From positions 376,680,995 to 376,744,994 of the forward strand of contig NC_085141.1 of the NCBI RefSeq assembly GCF_024139115.2: a DNA stretch of 64,000 nucleotides, in the 5' to 3' direction. Below, piece by piece: positions 33,461 through 44,479 of the stretch; position 1 is the first letter of the stretch, and every line of letters starts with the position of its first letter. Position numbers and translations under genes: made by a program. The stretch comes from Armigeres subalbatus. Its lineage: Eukaryota > Arthropoda > Insecta > Diptera > Culicidae. Under the pieces are notes generated by a model, which saw only the letters and a list, made by a program, of their open reading frames with translations, was not told the origin of the DNA and did no database searches.

Positions 33461-33642
33461 CTCGATTATGCATTTACACAACATGTGATAGATTTAGTTC
33501 GGAAAGATATTGGAGGATAACCGCTCCCTTCGGTGGGGTTTGATCCCAAGAAACTAGTACGCTAGATAGGTGCTTTCCCTACTAAGCCACGATACCTCTT
33601 CCGACCTAAATCTATCACATGTTGTGTAAATACATAATCGAG
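33461..33642. mobile_element. Palindromic-ended MITE with tRNA-like core
   Basis: The ends CTCGATTATGCATTTACACA and (complement of the right end) CTCGATTATGTATTTACACA continue as inverted repeats of about 42 bp through CATGTGATAGATTTAG. The 90-bp core on the minus strand has an A-box-like TGGCTTAGTAGGGA and a B-box-like GGGATCAAACCCC, as in tRNA genes. Total 182 bp. Either a tRNA-derived sequence was captured by a TIR element, or a SINE gained inverted ends. Confidence 0.8.
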
Positions 33643-34049
33643 CTGCAGACATAGTAATATTTCAACAGTATTATTTTTGTGATTTTTTGTGAACTTCCAG
33701 TCATGTCGACGCCAAAAAAATCACCCGAATCAACGGGAAACAATTTTAATGCGCTGAATGATTTCATCAAACGATGTTTAAACTTTAAACGACGAGCTGT
33801 TCATCAATTCCGCCACCAAGGGATACAAACTTCCTCGTAGCAGTTTAAAACGCTATAAGAAGAATTCATCAACAACGGAGAATTTGACGATATTTCGGAC
33901 GTTGAGGATGATTTTTTTAAAGACTTTATTTTCGTCATTAGTTGAGGATGGCGTTTTGTTGCAATTCGTTCGTAAGTGCAGCCTACGAACTCCATCCAAT
34001 ATGGTATTTTTTGTCTTTGTCGAACAACAAAGTTGCACCGAAGAGTTAT

Positions 34050-34175
34050 CATTTCACTCCAAAAAACGAACCTTTCTATAGAAGGCTCAGAGACCCATCG
34101 TGTTATATACCAATCGACTCAGCTCAACGAACTGAGCAAATGCCTGTCTGTCCGTGTGTATGTGTGTGAGAAGTG
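34050..34175 (+). repeat. Dispersed repeat related to 50860-50955
   Basis: Shares TATAGAAGG, ATACCAATCGACTCAGC and a following TGTCTGTGTGTGTG-type stretch with 50860-50955. Probably an end of a high-copy mosquito element; family not identified. Confidence 0.7.
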
Positions 34176-34239
34176 AGAAGTAAGAAGTGGGAGCTAAGAA
34201 GTAAGTAGCGAGAAGTGTGAAGTAAGAAGCGAAAAATTA

Positions 34240-34441
34240 CCCAAGCAACCAGAAGTTCGGATAAGAAGGGCTATTTTGGCTTAATCAGCTCTCATTTTAA
34301 GTAATTTTTTGTATATAACGAAACTTTAAGTGAACTTTAAAGTTTCGTTAAGGATGCTTGGAACTTGATGTGAACCATAGTGAACCAATTAGTTCGGTTA
34401 AGAGTAAATTTAAGTAAAATCTGAACATCTGTTTGCTTGGG
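34240..34441. mobile_element. TA-flanked MITE inside the GAGAAG array
   Basis: 202 bp. The left end CCCAAGCAACCAGAAGTTCG pairs with the right-end complement CCCAAGCAAACAGATGTTCA. TA lies just outside at 34238-34239 and 34442-34443. An internal hairpin (AACGAAACTTTAAG with CTTTAAAGTTTCGTT) sits in the middle. Non-coding. Confidence 0.85.
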
Positions 34442-34537
34442 TAGAATCCAAAAGTGAGAAATAAGAAGTATAATGTGAGCAGAAAGTAACTAGAAGTATG
34501 AAGTGATAAGAGAGAAGCGAAAAGTGAGAAGTAAGAA

Positions 34538-35840
34538 ATGGATGCCATCCAACACCTGAAGACCAATAAAGCAGCTGGTAAGGATGGTATCGGAGGTGAG
34601 CTCATCAAGATTGGCTCGGAAAAGCTATCCACTTGCCTTCACAAACTGATACTCAGAATCTGGGAAACTGAACAGCTACCGGAAAAGTGGAAGGAAAGAG
34701 TTATATGCCTCATCTACAAGAAAGGCGACAAGCTGGAGTGTGAGTACTTTCGAGCGATCACCATCTTTAATGCCGCCTACAAAGTGATATCCCAGATCAT
34801 CGTCCGTCGCCTTTCACCATTAGTGAATGAGTTCGTGGGAGGTTATCAAGCCGGTTTAGTTGACGGCCTATCGACAACGGATCAGATCTTTACTGTACGG
34901 CAAATCCTTAAAAATGCCGTGAATACCAGGTCCCAACGCATCATCTGTTTATTGATTTCAAGGCGGCATACGACAGTAAAGAGTGCTATGGAAAATTATG
35001 GACGAGAACAGCTTCCCTGGGAAGCTTACCAGACTGATCAAAGCAACGGTGGATGGTGTGCAAAACTGTGTGAAGATTTCGGGCGAACACTCCAGTTCGT
35101 TCGAATCGCGCCGGGGACTAAGACAAGGTGATGGACTTTCGTGCCTGTTGTTCAACATTGCGCTAGAAGGTGTCATGCGGAGAGCCGGGTGTAACAGCCG
35201 GGGTACGATTTTCAACAGATCCAGTCAATTTATTTGCTTCGCGGATGACATGGACATTGTCGGCCGAACATTTGCAAAGGTGGCAGAACTGTACACCCGC
35301 CTGAAACGTGAAGCAACAAAAGTTGGACTGGTGGTGAATGCGTCAAAGACAAAGTACATGTTTTGGTGGCGGAACAGAGCGCGACAGGGCCCACCTGGGA
35401 ACCAGTGTTACGACAGACGAGGATACCTTCGAGGTGGCCGAGGAATTCGTCTACCTTGGATACTTTCCAATGGCTGATAACAATGTTAGTCGTGAAATAC
35501 GAAGGCGCATCATCTGTGGAAGTCGGGCCTACTACTCCAAAAGAAACTGCGGTCAAAAAATTCACCACCGCACCACCGTGGTCTTCTACGGACATGAAAC
35601 ATGAACAATGCTCTAGGAGGACTCGCAAACAGTTGGAGTATTCGAGAGACGGGTGCTTAGGACCATCTTTGGCGGTGTGCAAGAAGACGGTGTGTGGCGG
35701 TGAAGAATGAAGCGAGCGAGGTCGGCAGACCAGGTGCAAAACGACTTGGTGCGCATTCGAGGATGGAGTGATACGGCCTCAAACCGTGTATTGTGGTGCC
35801 AAATTGTCGATTCAGTGTTATCTGTTTAGATGTAAACCAA
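34538..35840 (+). mobile_element. RTE-type LINE, 5'-truncated and internally deleted copy
   Basis: Plus-strand copy of the same family as 58.0-61.4 kb, starting inside the RT domain (QHLKTNKAAGKDGIGGELIK). It covers the RT (frames 34538-35131 and 34983-35477, with GLRQGDGLSCLLFNIALE and FADDMDIVGR) and ends in the family 3' end (ATTCAGTGTTATCTGTTTAG). Relative to the better copy a single A or C is missing at about 34915, shifting the frame; a later shift follows YMFWW near 35360. About 150 bp is missing at about 35710, between AAGAATGA and GCGAGCGAG, apparently at short homology. Clearly dead. It sits entirely within the GAGAAG array. Confidence 0.93.
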
Positions 35841-36235
35841 ATTAATGAGAAGTGAGAAATGAGAAATGAAATGTAAAAAGTAAGCGAGGAGGACGTGACA
35901 ATTTTGAAAAAATAAGTGAGAAACAAGAAGAGAGGAGTGAGAAGTAAAACCGCGAAGTAAAAAGTGAAAATTTGAAAGTAAGTAGCGAGACGTATGAAGT
36001 GATGAGTGAGAAGCGAAAAGTGGGAATCGAAAAGTGAAAAGTAAGAATTGAAAAGTGAAATGTGAGAACTAAGCGAGGAGGAATTGAGTTGGTAGAAGTG
36101 AGAAAGAAGAAGAGAAGAGTGAGAAGTGTGTAATGAGAACTAAGAAGTAAGTAGCAAGAAGTGTGAAGTGAAAAGTGAGAATCGAAAAATGGGAAGTGAA
36201 AAATGAGAAGTGAAAAGTGAGAAGAGAAGTCTAGT

Positions 36236-37967
36236 TTATTATTATTAAATTAATAAACAATACTACAACAGAGATCCATCCGGAGCAAAAAAACATTGCA
36301 CACGTTTATGCTTTTATGGTTTCTAATCAGACATATTTTCCTTCATAGGTTTTCGAATAAGTTCAATGTGAATATCCTATATAAATCAGTGAGTTACAGT
36401 AATACAGGTGTTGAAGATATCAAAAAGAATCGGAATTGTAAAAAAATGGATTAAGAAAAAATGCATATGCTTCTTACCCATCAAATGTCCCTTTGAACGA
36501 TGCGCACGGTACGTTTCTTGAATATGTGACGCAAATAGCAGTCGCTAAGTTATGCCCTATAATGTAATGGAAATCTGAACTAATTAAAACAGTTTTGGGT
36601 TTCTTCTGTTTAAATGTAACATGTAAATAACAGTTTTAAATTTATTCAGTTGAGAACTTTGTGGAATGGTCGTACAATTAACGGTATCATACCCATTCAC
36701 ATGCCTTAAATTGTGATTCTCAATGGCATTAAAAAAATCTTCACTGGTCTACTAGACATCTATTGTTGACATGTTATTTATTGCTAAAAAAGTTCATATT
36801 CCGTGTAACATCGCCGAAAAGGCCAGCATAAGGATATTCAACATTTGTTTATTGTTGATCTTAAAATTAGTTGAAGCTGTCATTTTCCTATTATAAAGAT
36901 GGTGGTTGCAGTTTATAATTGGAAAGCACTTGAGCAATGAGGGTTGGAAATGTTCCATCTGGAGATGTAATGTTAATGAAGTAGAAGAAGATGCCGTATT
37001 TGCCTCGGCTAACAAAAACTACTTCCACTAAACTTTAATGTGCATAAGTCTAACAAATCATATTAAAAACAAAAACCGATCGATGTTCTTTATGTCCTCC
37101 TTTTTCGCTACGATTCTGGTGAATTGTCCTCCTTTGGGAAAATTTTATATGGTCACCCTACCCAACCTCGAACATCCGTACGGGAAGCCAAAATTGAGTA
37201 AGCAGGGTCGAAGTAGTTTGCCTTTACTCCCATGTTAAAAAAGTACCCAACGGAAAATTTATTCACCCAAATGTAAGTTTAATTCACTCAATTTCGACCT
37301 CAGGTAATATAACTCAAACTTGGCTTCCCGTATTGAACTGGCGTCGTTGGATTGTTTGCAGGAGGGTGAAACGCCTGTCATCCGCGGTACAATGGCACTC
37401 TACCCAACATCGTTTTTGGTACTTCTGTTTTTGGTACCCAGTTTCTGGATAGTATACCCGAATTCAGCGCTCATTTTGGGTGATTGGTTCGTACGCAGTT
37501 AGTGCTAATTATCGGTAATTAACTTCTTCTGGCGAAAACTTGCAATTAGTTGAGGTACATCGTGCCTTTTGTGTTTGTATGGCTTCTTTATGTCGAAAAA
37601 TAGCTCGTCGATACTTCCGAAGTTTGGTTATCATGAATTAAACGAAGTTAAAACAAAAACATTGTACGCCATATTGAATGAATAGTGGGTAGGCGTATTA
37701 GCCTTCTTTTCAGTCCCCTGATTGTTTGGCTCTTTTGTTTTTGACAACAAAAGAAAGAGTGGATGAAAGAGAAGAGAAAAATAACTCAAAAGTAAATTTA
37801 AAAATACTCAATTTTGGGTATTTTTTTCTTCCGTGTAGCTAAATGTCAAAGAAGGAAAATCCATACGATTTGACAGGTATGTACCACACATGTTTCGGAC
37901 AGCAGAACAAAGGGAACCGAAGCGACAATCTTTATCTAGTGACTAAAATATCTTTTGAAATAATAAA
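36236..37967. other. No gene recognised
   Basis: AT-rich, no conserved frames. The longest (73 codons, 36794-37015 minus) is unremarkable. Confidence 0.5.
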
Positions 37968-37984
37968 AATAACAGTTGTGCGTA

Positions 37985-38202
37985 CACACTTAAAATAAAT
38001 CGCAAATTTCTGTGAAATTCTACCGAAATCTCAACAGCAGAACTCTTTGGTAAAAATTTTACAGATTTTTTGGTGGTTTTGACAGTTGAACAAAGGAAAA
38101 TACCGCAGAAAATCGATAAAACAATTACCGAACAAATCTACTGTTGAGATTTCGGTGAATTGGAGCAAAATTCACCGAAATCTGTGAAATGATTTAAGTG
38201 TG
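37985..38202. mobile_element. TA-flanked MITE nested in an older repeat
   Basis: 218 bp with ends CACACTTAAA and complement CACACTTAAA, plus inner inverted words ACCGAAATCTCAACAG. TA lies at 37983-37984 and 38203-38204. The sequence split by it (ACAGTTGTGCG before; GCTTCCGTATTGAATGG after) matches the uninterrupted ACAGTTGTGTGTGGCTTCCG-type sequence at about 11819-11850. Confidence 0.85.
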
Positions 38203-38204
38203 TA

Positions 38205-39900
38205 GCTTCCGTATTGAATGGTGTGCTCTTGAAAACGCGAGTACTTCTGAATTTGAATTTCGTAAGGAGTGTCCTTAATTTTATTTCACTTTAAAGAAAG
38301 AACCGATTTACGCTTCTTGAAACCTTGTTGAGAATTCACAACATTGCGAGAAATTTTCACTTTCAATCATTAACTGAGTGACTCGCGCTCGGGAAAGCAG
38401 CTTTCTCATATCCAATAAAGTAGATTCATCAGAAAATGTTTGTTTTATTTTCAGTTATGCGTCTTTACAATTAATATCAGCAATCGAGTTTAACTTTCTA
38501 CCGTTGAATGGCTATAGACGCTACCGCGGCGAATAAATTGTCTACAGCAACCACTGCCGACGGCCATTTGAGTGCATGTCTCTTTAAAGAAAATACAGTT
38601 AAAATCAGCTCTTCCGTTTCAAATGGGGGTTCTGAGAAGAACTGATTTATGCTTCTTGAGACCTTGTTGAGCATTTACAACTATTAACAGCAACCAAGTG
38701 AATGTCTGAATCTAGCGAGAATATTTCACTTTTATATCAAATTTTTCCTAATCCGCTATTATATACAAGAGCAAGTTTAATATTGAGAGAAGTTTTAACC
38801 ACGTTACTAAGCACAGTCTCATGGTGAATGTCAAAAATTGGATGGCTTCGTACTTGACCTCTGTGCTGGCCGTCGGCAGACAGATGCAACAGAAAATTAT
38901 GGACAAGGATTCGCCGTTTCAAATATTAAACAGAATCTAGCAATAAAATTTCACTTTTCAATGCAATTCTCTGTTCCTGTAAATAATATCCGTCACATAT
39001 CCAGTGTCTTCCATTTAAAGTATTGATCCTGAAAAGGACCGGTTTATGCGCCTCGATACATATCCGCTGACGATTGTTGCGGATGGCCACTCAATGCTTC
39101 ACCACGATTTGCTGTACTGCTGTACACTTGAGTACTGCTGATGAAGGCCACGCGATGATGATTCTGCAGCAACACGCCGACGAGCACGACTGATATCGAT
39201 GCTGGGACCATAACCCGCTGGAAACAACAGACTCCGACGACTGCCACTGATGCCGATGCAGGGACCGCTGCGTCCAAGAAATCTCGAACAATAGGGCCCA
39301 CGCGCGTATAAAAGCTGCTTTCTTGTATTCAATATAGTAAACCCGATGGTAAGTCCCTTTGTTAATCTTTGTGAGTGCAAATTTTGTGTGCCATCGGTGT
39401 GGCGGTGGCGGTGCTTATGAGATTCCCCGCGCGCGCGTGAGCCACTTTGTTCGAGATTTCGCAGTTCCAGCATCCAGCATCCGGTTCCAGCATCGCAATC
39501 GGAAACCAGTTATTTCGAGATTCTTCGGAGAGCGGTCCCAATATCGACCTCAGTGATGTTCGCTCGTGTAATTGGCGGATGCCGCAGATCAGATGTTCTT
39601 ACTTTCGTTTTGCTGCTGTTAGTGACTGGGAAGGGGCATTAAGAGGATTTTTTGCTATTGGCGGCAGTCGACGGGTAGTTGCTGCAGAAAATTATTCACA
39701 AAGATGACGTATGTAGCAAATAAGCGGAAAATCATTGAGTGGCTGTCGTCGGTGACAGCAGAATTGTGCAAGTGCAATTTTCTCTCTCATTTTAACTCGC
39801 TGTCGACAAACCTGTTCTACTAAAAATTTTAAACATATTCTATTGAACGCTGCTGATGCTGATGACAACCGCACGATGATTTCAAGCAAACGCGTTTTAC
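38205..39900. repeat. Diverged repeat blocks with histone-stem-loop-like hairpins
   Basis: Related blocks begin near 38295, 38632 and 39027. On the minus strand each reads CAAGAAGCRTAAA-type or RTATCGAGGCGCATAAA sequence, then a GGTTCTTT/GGTCCTTTT word. The third gives GGTCCTTTTCAGGATC (39027-39042), close to the histone mRNA 3' stem-loop consensus. Next to the blocks are similar AGCWGCTTTCT..CAATAwAGTA words (38393 and 39311); the latter follows a TATAAAAG at 39304. No histone protein can be read, so if related these are worn remnants. They could equally be an unrelated repeat. Confidence 0.4.
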
Positions 39901-39907
39901 GTATAGA

Positions 39908-40090
39908 CAGTAGAATCTATAGATGAGCGAAAGCATGGCTGGAGTCGATTTTTTGCCCGTGCACACGCGCATATGACGTCACAGCCCTTAACGTTTCCAT
40001 TGAAATCGTGACGTCATGCTCGTTTGGAGACACGTTTGACAGTTCGTTTGGAGACAGTGGATTTATCTTCGCTCATCTATATATTCCACT
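39908..40090. mobile_element. MITE of about 183 bp
   Basis: The left end AGTAGAATCTATAGATGAGC pairs with the right-end complement AGTGGAATATATAGATGAGC, both continuing GAA. The interior holds TGACGTCA-type words on both sides (ATGACGTCACAG and GTGACGTCATG) and two CGTTTGGAGACA repeats. The target duplication is unclear. Confidence 0.8.
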
Positions 40091-40377
40091 ATCTATAGTT
40101 TTACGTAGTTTACGTCGAGGGGTCGTGTCTTGTACACAACCCTTCTAATTTTTTTTCACCAAGTTGTGCCAAAACTAGTATAGAAATAACTGAAAAGGCA
40201 TTGAAATATTGTTTTCGGATGTCCTAGGCCGTCCAAACTGTTCTGGAGTACATATACCTGCATCGAAGCTGCTTCGAATCTTGTCGAAAGAAACGTGGAT
40301 TTTCAAATAAATGGCGGATCTTTGGATCACAAATCAGCTGTTCTCACGAATGTCATAAAACCTGTACCAATCAATTA

Positions 40378-42340
40378 GTTGAACAAAAGTTTGTATCTCA
40401 AAATAATTCGAACAGCTGGTACAATTTAGACCTCTTGCGTCTTAAACGTAAAAGGGATAAGTTGTACAGAAAATTTTGTAGACTTAACAGTGATTATCGT
40501 TGGAATAGGTACCAGGTTGCGCGTAATAAATATTCGCAACGTTTGAAACGTACGCGATGCGAATATATTCAGAGGAAAATTGATCAACATCAAAACAACA
40601 GCAAAGAGTTATGGAAAATATTGAAATCACTTTTGAAACCTAGTACTAGTAAACCGCGGTCCATAACTTTTGATGGCACACTAGAACTATCAGAACAATT
40701 AATTGCAGATAAGTTTAACGAATATTTTGTCAGCAGTGTTTCATCTATTAATGCATCTATTGAGTTGATGAACCCGACGAAATACGACAGCCGATCGATG
40801 TTAAATGCAGGTTTGATGGCTTTCACCCAATAGCTTCGGAAGAATTATTGAAAATTTGCTTCTCGATGGGAAAAACGGCTGGTGTAGATAACGTAAATGC
40901 AAAAGCGATACAAGACTGCTTTGGTGTCCTCCGCGACAGCTTGCTGGACCTAATTAACGGATGTATACAAACTGGGCACGTGCCACAAGTTTGGAAGGAA
41001 TCCTGTGATTCCTATACAAAAAGTTGCTGGAACGATTAAATCCGAAGAGTTTCGTCCCATCAACATGTTGCACACATTAGAGAAAATTTTAGAACTTGTT
41101 ATAAAAGGCCAGCTGCTAGAGTATTTAAATAATAATAACTTGCTCATACCGGAACAATCGGGATATCGAGAAGGTCATTCTTGTGAAACCGCATTGAACT
41201 TGGTATTGGCTAAATGGAAAGAGCAAAAAGATACGATTGTTGCGGTGTTCTTGGATCTAAAACGCGCTTTTGAAACAATTTCTCGGCCCTTATTGTTGAA
41301 AACAATTCAGTGCTTTGAATTTTCGGGTTCTGCTTACAAATGGTTTGAAAGTCATTTGAGTGACAGAACTCAACGGACTGATTTTAACGATTGTGTATCC
41401 AGTCCCGCGGTGAATACGCTCGGCGTACCACAGGGAAGTGTATTAGGGCCTATTTTATTCATTATGTACATAAATGACATGCGACGAGTCTTACGATTTT
41501 GTGATATAAATCTTTTTGCTGATGACACCGTGCTGTTCATTGCAGCTAAAAACCTAGAAGAGGCCGTTGCACACTTAAACGAAGATTTGCATTCTCTAAG
41601 TAGATGGTTGAAATATAAACAGTTAAAATTGAACATAAGTAAAACTAAGTTCATGATAATTTCGCGGAACCGAATAAGTGAAAATGTCTCTGTTATGATG
41701 GATGATGAGGCAATTGATCGCGTACAGGAGATTAAATATCTTGGCGTGATTATTGATGACAAGCTAATATTTGACAAACATATTGACAATGTTATCAAGA
41801 AAATTGCCAAGAAGTATGGAATTCTTTGCCGATTAAAACACGATTTAACCATTGCTAGTAAAATATTGTTGTATAAATCAATCATCTCTCCTCATCTGGA
41901 TTTCTGCCCGTCCATCCTATTCTTGGCTAACGGTACACAAATATCGAGATTACAGCGTTTGCAAAATAAAATAATGCGCTTGATTTTGAGATGCAATAGG
42001 TTCACTTCCTCAACTTTTTGTTAGACGCCTTGCAGTGGCTGTCAGTGAAGCAACGCATTGTTTATTTGACTATGGTGTTCATTTTAAAGTAATTAATGGT
42101 TTGCTGCTTCGATATTTGTGTGATCGAATTGAAAGAGGAAGTGACATACATAGATATAATACGAGAAACGCGGTTGATGTAAGAACACCTTTTTTTTGCA
42201 CGATGCTTCACAAAATTCATTGCTTTACAAGGGTGTAAACGTATTCAATTCGATGCCTACACATCAAACGTGCAGCGACACTAGCACAGTTCAAGAGACA
42301 ATGTATTTCACACGTCAAAGCTGCATTTTAGACAGCTACT
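40378..42340 (+). mobile_element. CR1/L2-like LINE, 5'-truncated reverse transcriptase remnant
   Basis: Plus-strand ORF2 remnant without an endonuclease. The frame 40435-40833 is the basic pre-RT region (KRDKLYRKFCRLNSDYRW; LWKILKSLLKP). RT begins GKTAGVDNVNAKAI near 40870. The largest frame (41005-42024, 339 codons) holds IPEQSGYREGHSCETAL, motif A FLDLKRAFETIS, motif B GVPQGSVLGPILFIMYIND, the catalytic FADD and LKYKQLKLNISKTKFMI, then YLGVIIDD. The family C-terminus follows in another frame (ALQWLSVKQRI near 42020-42060; INGLLLRYLCDRI at 42035-42238). Frameshifts near 40835, 41000 and 42024 disable it. The motif style suits CR1/L2-group LINEs. Confidence 0.85.
41005..42024 (+). pseudogene. 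CR1/L2-like reverse transcriptase, main open segment
   Basis: 339 codons covering the fingers, palm and thumb of the reverse transcriptase. The start codon is incidental, because homology extends upstream in a different frame. The catalytic FADD is intact. The first aspartate-containing motif reads FLDLKRAFE, where KKAFDT would be usual, so the Asp after Phe is replaced by Glu. The frame ends where a shift separates it from its C-terminal part. Confidence 0.8.
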
Positions 42341-43428
42341 CGACAATTTTTAGCATTAACTAATTTAAGTTTTGACGAAGTTTTACCCAACGGATACTTT
42401 TGTGTGTTTTATTTTAATTTTATTTAGTTATTTATTGGGGCATTAACGACTACAACGATCGCCTCGATGATGATGGAATTTTTACTTTCTTGACGTAATG
42501 ATTAATTTAACTTTTCTTTGTGTAGTCTACAAGAGTTTGAGCCTCGCGCGAAATACAGGTATAAATTATTTCAAATTTAATTTTCATGTGCCACATTTTG
42601 ATCTGTTTGAATGATTAGGAGTGAATGACTTTTGTATGGTTACTGCTGAAAGAGTTTTGAATGTTCGATATAGCTATCCAGTAGATTGTTTCGCGGTTAA
42701 ACTGAAACTTTTGATATCGACGGAGCGGTATCACAAGTGTTGGTGCCTGTATTGTCGAGAATCATGAATACTATAGATACATATAAGTTGTTGAGCGAAA
42801 ATTGACTTGATACGCGATTCCTGGTGAAACTTTTGAAATCTGTGCGAGAGGTATCACAAGTTTTGCATTTTCATAGAGCTGTATGTATCACTACTGATGT
42901 TTTAGCAAGATTGCAGTTTTGGAAAGATCAGTTTTTATTAATGTTCTTTGCTGTATAGTGATGGAAAATATCTAAATTTATGTATGTAATAAGAAATCGG
43001 ATCGTTTTTTTGGAAATCCGATTAAATGCATATCAATTAATTATCTTGAAGATAACTCGTCTAGCTCAAACTCATGTAGGGGTATGTGGCGGGACCATCA
43101 TCATCATCATCATCATCAGAAAATATGTCTAGAGACAAAATGTCCTAAATACGTCTCAGTATGTCCAAAATTATTCATGTGTTCATAATACATAAATTAA
43201 TCGAGTTTTGAATAAACGCAAACTATTTCAGGTTCTCCAAAACGTCCTGTAGTTCAGAACATGTGATCTACCCGATCAACCAAGTCCTGAACGATGTATC
43301 CGTGCATCGGTAAACATCTCAGCAGGTCCATTGAGCCGATAGGATTTCACTAATTCATTTCGCAAGCTTCATTGGATCCCCCTTGAGCCGATGTTCTAAC
43401 ATATTTTCTCGGTTACTCTGTCTTCCTT
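42341..43428. other. 3' flank of the LINE; CAT microsatellite and satellite-like words
   Basis: AT-rich DNA that may include the LINE 3' UTR. A (CAT)n tract lies at 43096-43118. From 43235 sequence such as GATCAACCAAGTCCTGA resembles the 147-bp satellite at 19-21 kb. Confidence 0.5.
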
Positions 43429-43560
43429 AGTTGTGCAGTAAGATGTGCGGCTACGATATAAAACCATGCTGAAGGTGCCTAGGTTCTAATTCTGGTCGCA
43501 GTCTAGGAAATTTTCGGGTTTAAAATTTTCTCGTATCATTGTGCAATGATAAGGACATTC
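43429..43560 (+). mobile_element. Decayed Feilai-like SINE fragment
   Basis: TTAGTTGTGCAGTAAGATGTGCGGCTAC-type head, AAACCATGCTGAAGG, a degraded B-box GGTTCTAATTCTGG and AGTCTAGGAAATTTTCG parallel the SINE at 678-957 with many substitutions. The 3' half is missing. Confidence 0.7.
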
Positions 43561-43800
43561 CAAAAGCCTTGGTTGATTTGATAGATACCGTGGACTGAAC
43601 TCAAGAATGTTTTGGAGTAATGTTTTGAAGTTGTGTCTACATTATGCGCATATTATTTTAACCGGAAAGGATATATGAAGATGATGAAGACATTGCAAAA
43701 GTCTTGGCTGATCTGGTAGATACCGTTGGCTGAACTTCAGAATGTTTTGGAGTACCTTGAACATCTTGTGTACAAGCAATTGGAATGATAAAAAACGCTA
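43561..43800 (+). repeat. Two diverged units related to the 147-bp satellite
   Basis: AAAAGCCTTGGTTGATTTGATAGATACCGT (43565) and AAAAGTCTTGGCTGATCTGGTAGATACCGT (43696) each lead to GAATGTTTTGGAGTA. Spacing is about 131 bp. The words match the 19-21 kb array (TTGGTTGATTCGGTAGACCAT) loosely, so this is a sister repeat. Confidence 0.65.
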
Positions 43801-44479
43801 GTGTCGTGGCTGTAGATCACAAGTTCTGGACTCAAGGACGGTTAGGTTGATTCAGGATATCCCAAAACTATCTTGGTATGTCTCCTTGTCTTCATGCATA
43901 TGTTTTGGACATGGTTGACTACATATCCAAGCTGCTGTTGACGAAAAAAGCTAGCATGGTAACTGAATTTCCCGAATAATTTCCGTTTCAACTTCTCACG
44001 GAATGTTTTTGAAAGTTTCACAGAAAATTACTTCAACGTTTGACGGGATGTTCTTTTTGCTTTGCACAGAAAATAAATCCAAATTTCGAAAGATGTTGGT
44101 AAGTTTCTAAACTTTTCAGTAAAACTCAACGGAAGAACTCTCAGTCTGATTCTGAGTAACTAACCCATCTGTAACCTCTGTTACGTGTCGCTGTGATTTC
44201 TCGAGCTCAGCCAGGTGTCACTTTTGCCATTTCGTATACCCAATCATCAATCGCCTTCCATGAATGACTCGGCTTAAAAACTGCGTGACAAATTGTCGCA
44301 CTTTGTAACCCGTACTTGAATCAGAAAGCTCCCGCAAAAGCAACATCTTAACTGAGCCTGTGCAAACAGTCACAGTGTGACACCGGCATTTTTTCTGCTG
44401 GCTCTTGAATATAAAAAAATCGCCCAACTTGACAGTGACAAGCAAATTAGATTCACCACTTGAGGATTGGAGTGCATAA
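43801..44479. other. No gene recognised
   Basis: A 75-codon minus frame at 44218-44445 contains CRCH and RELSD that briefly recall a Wnt signature, but the required cysteines are absent and nothing else matches. Confidence 0.45.

Larger units (their letters stand above)
34176..36235. repeat. GAGAAGTGA-type minisatellite array split by a MITE and an RTE copy
   Basis: Degenerate AGAAGTGAGAAGTA words cover 34166-34235, 34445-34540 and 35845-36235. The array is interrupted by a 202-bp MITE (34240-34441) and a 1.3-kb RTE fragment (34538-35840). Related but shorter arrays lie at 16.4 and 32.7 kb. Confidence 0.9.

Noticed and set aside
44218..44445. Wnt-like signature (CRCH ... RELSD) on the minus strand
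   Set aside because: The invariant SGSC and TCW cysteines are missing and no flanking Wnt sequence is found; most likely chance.
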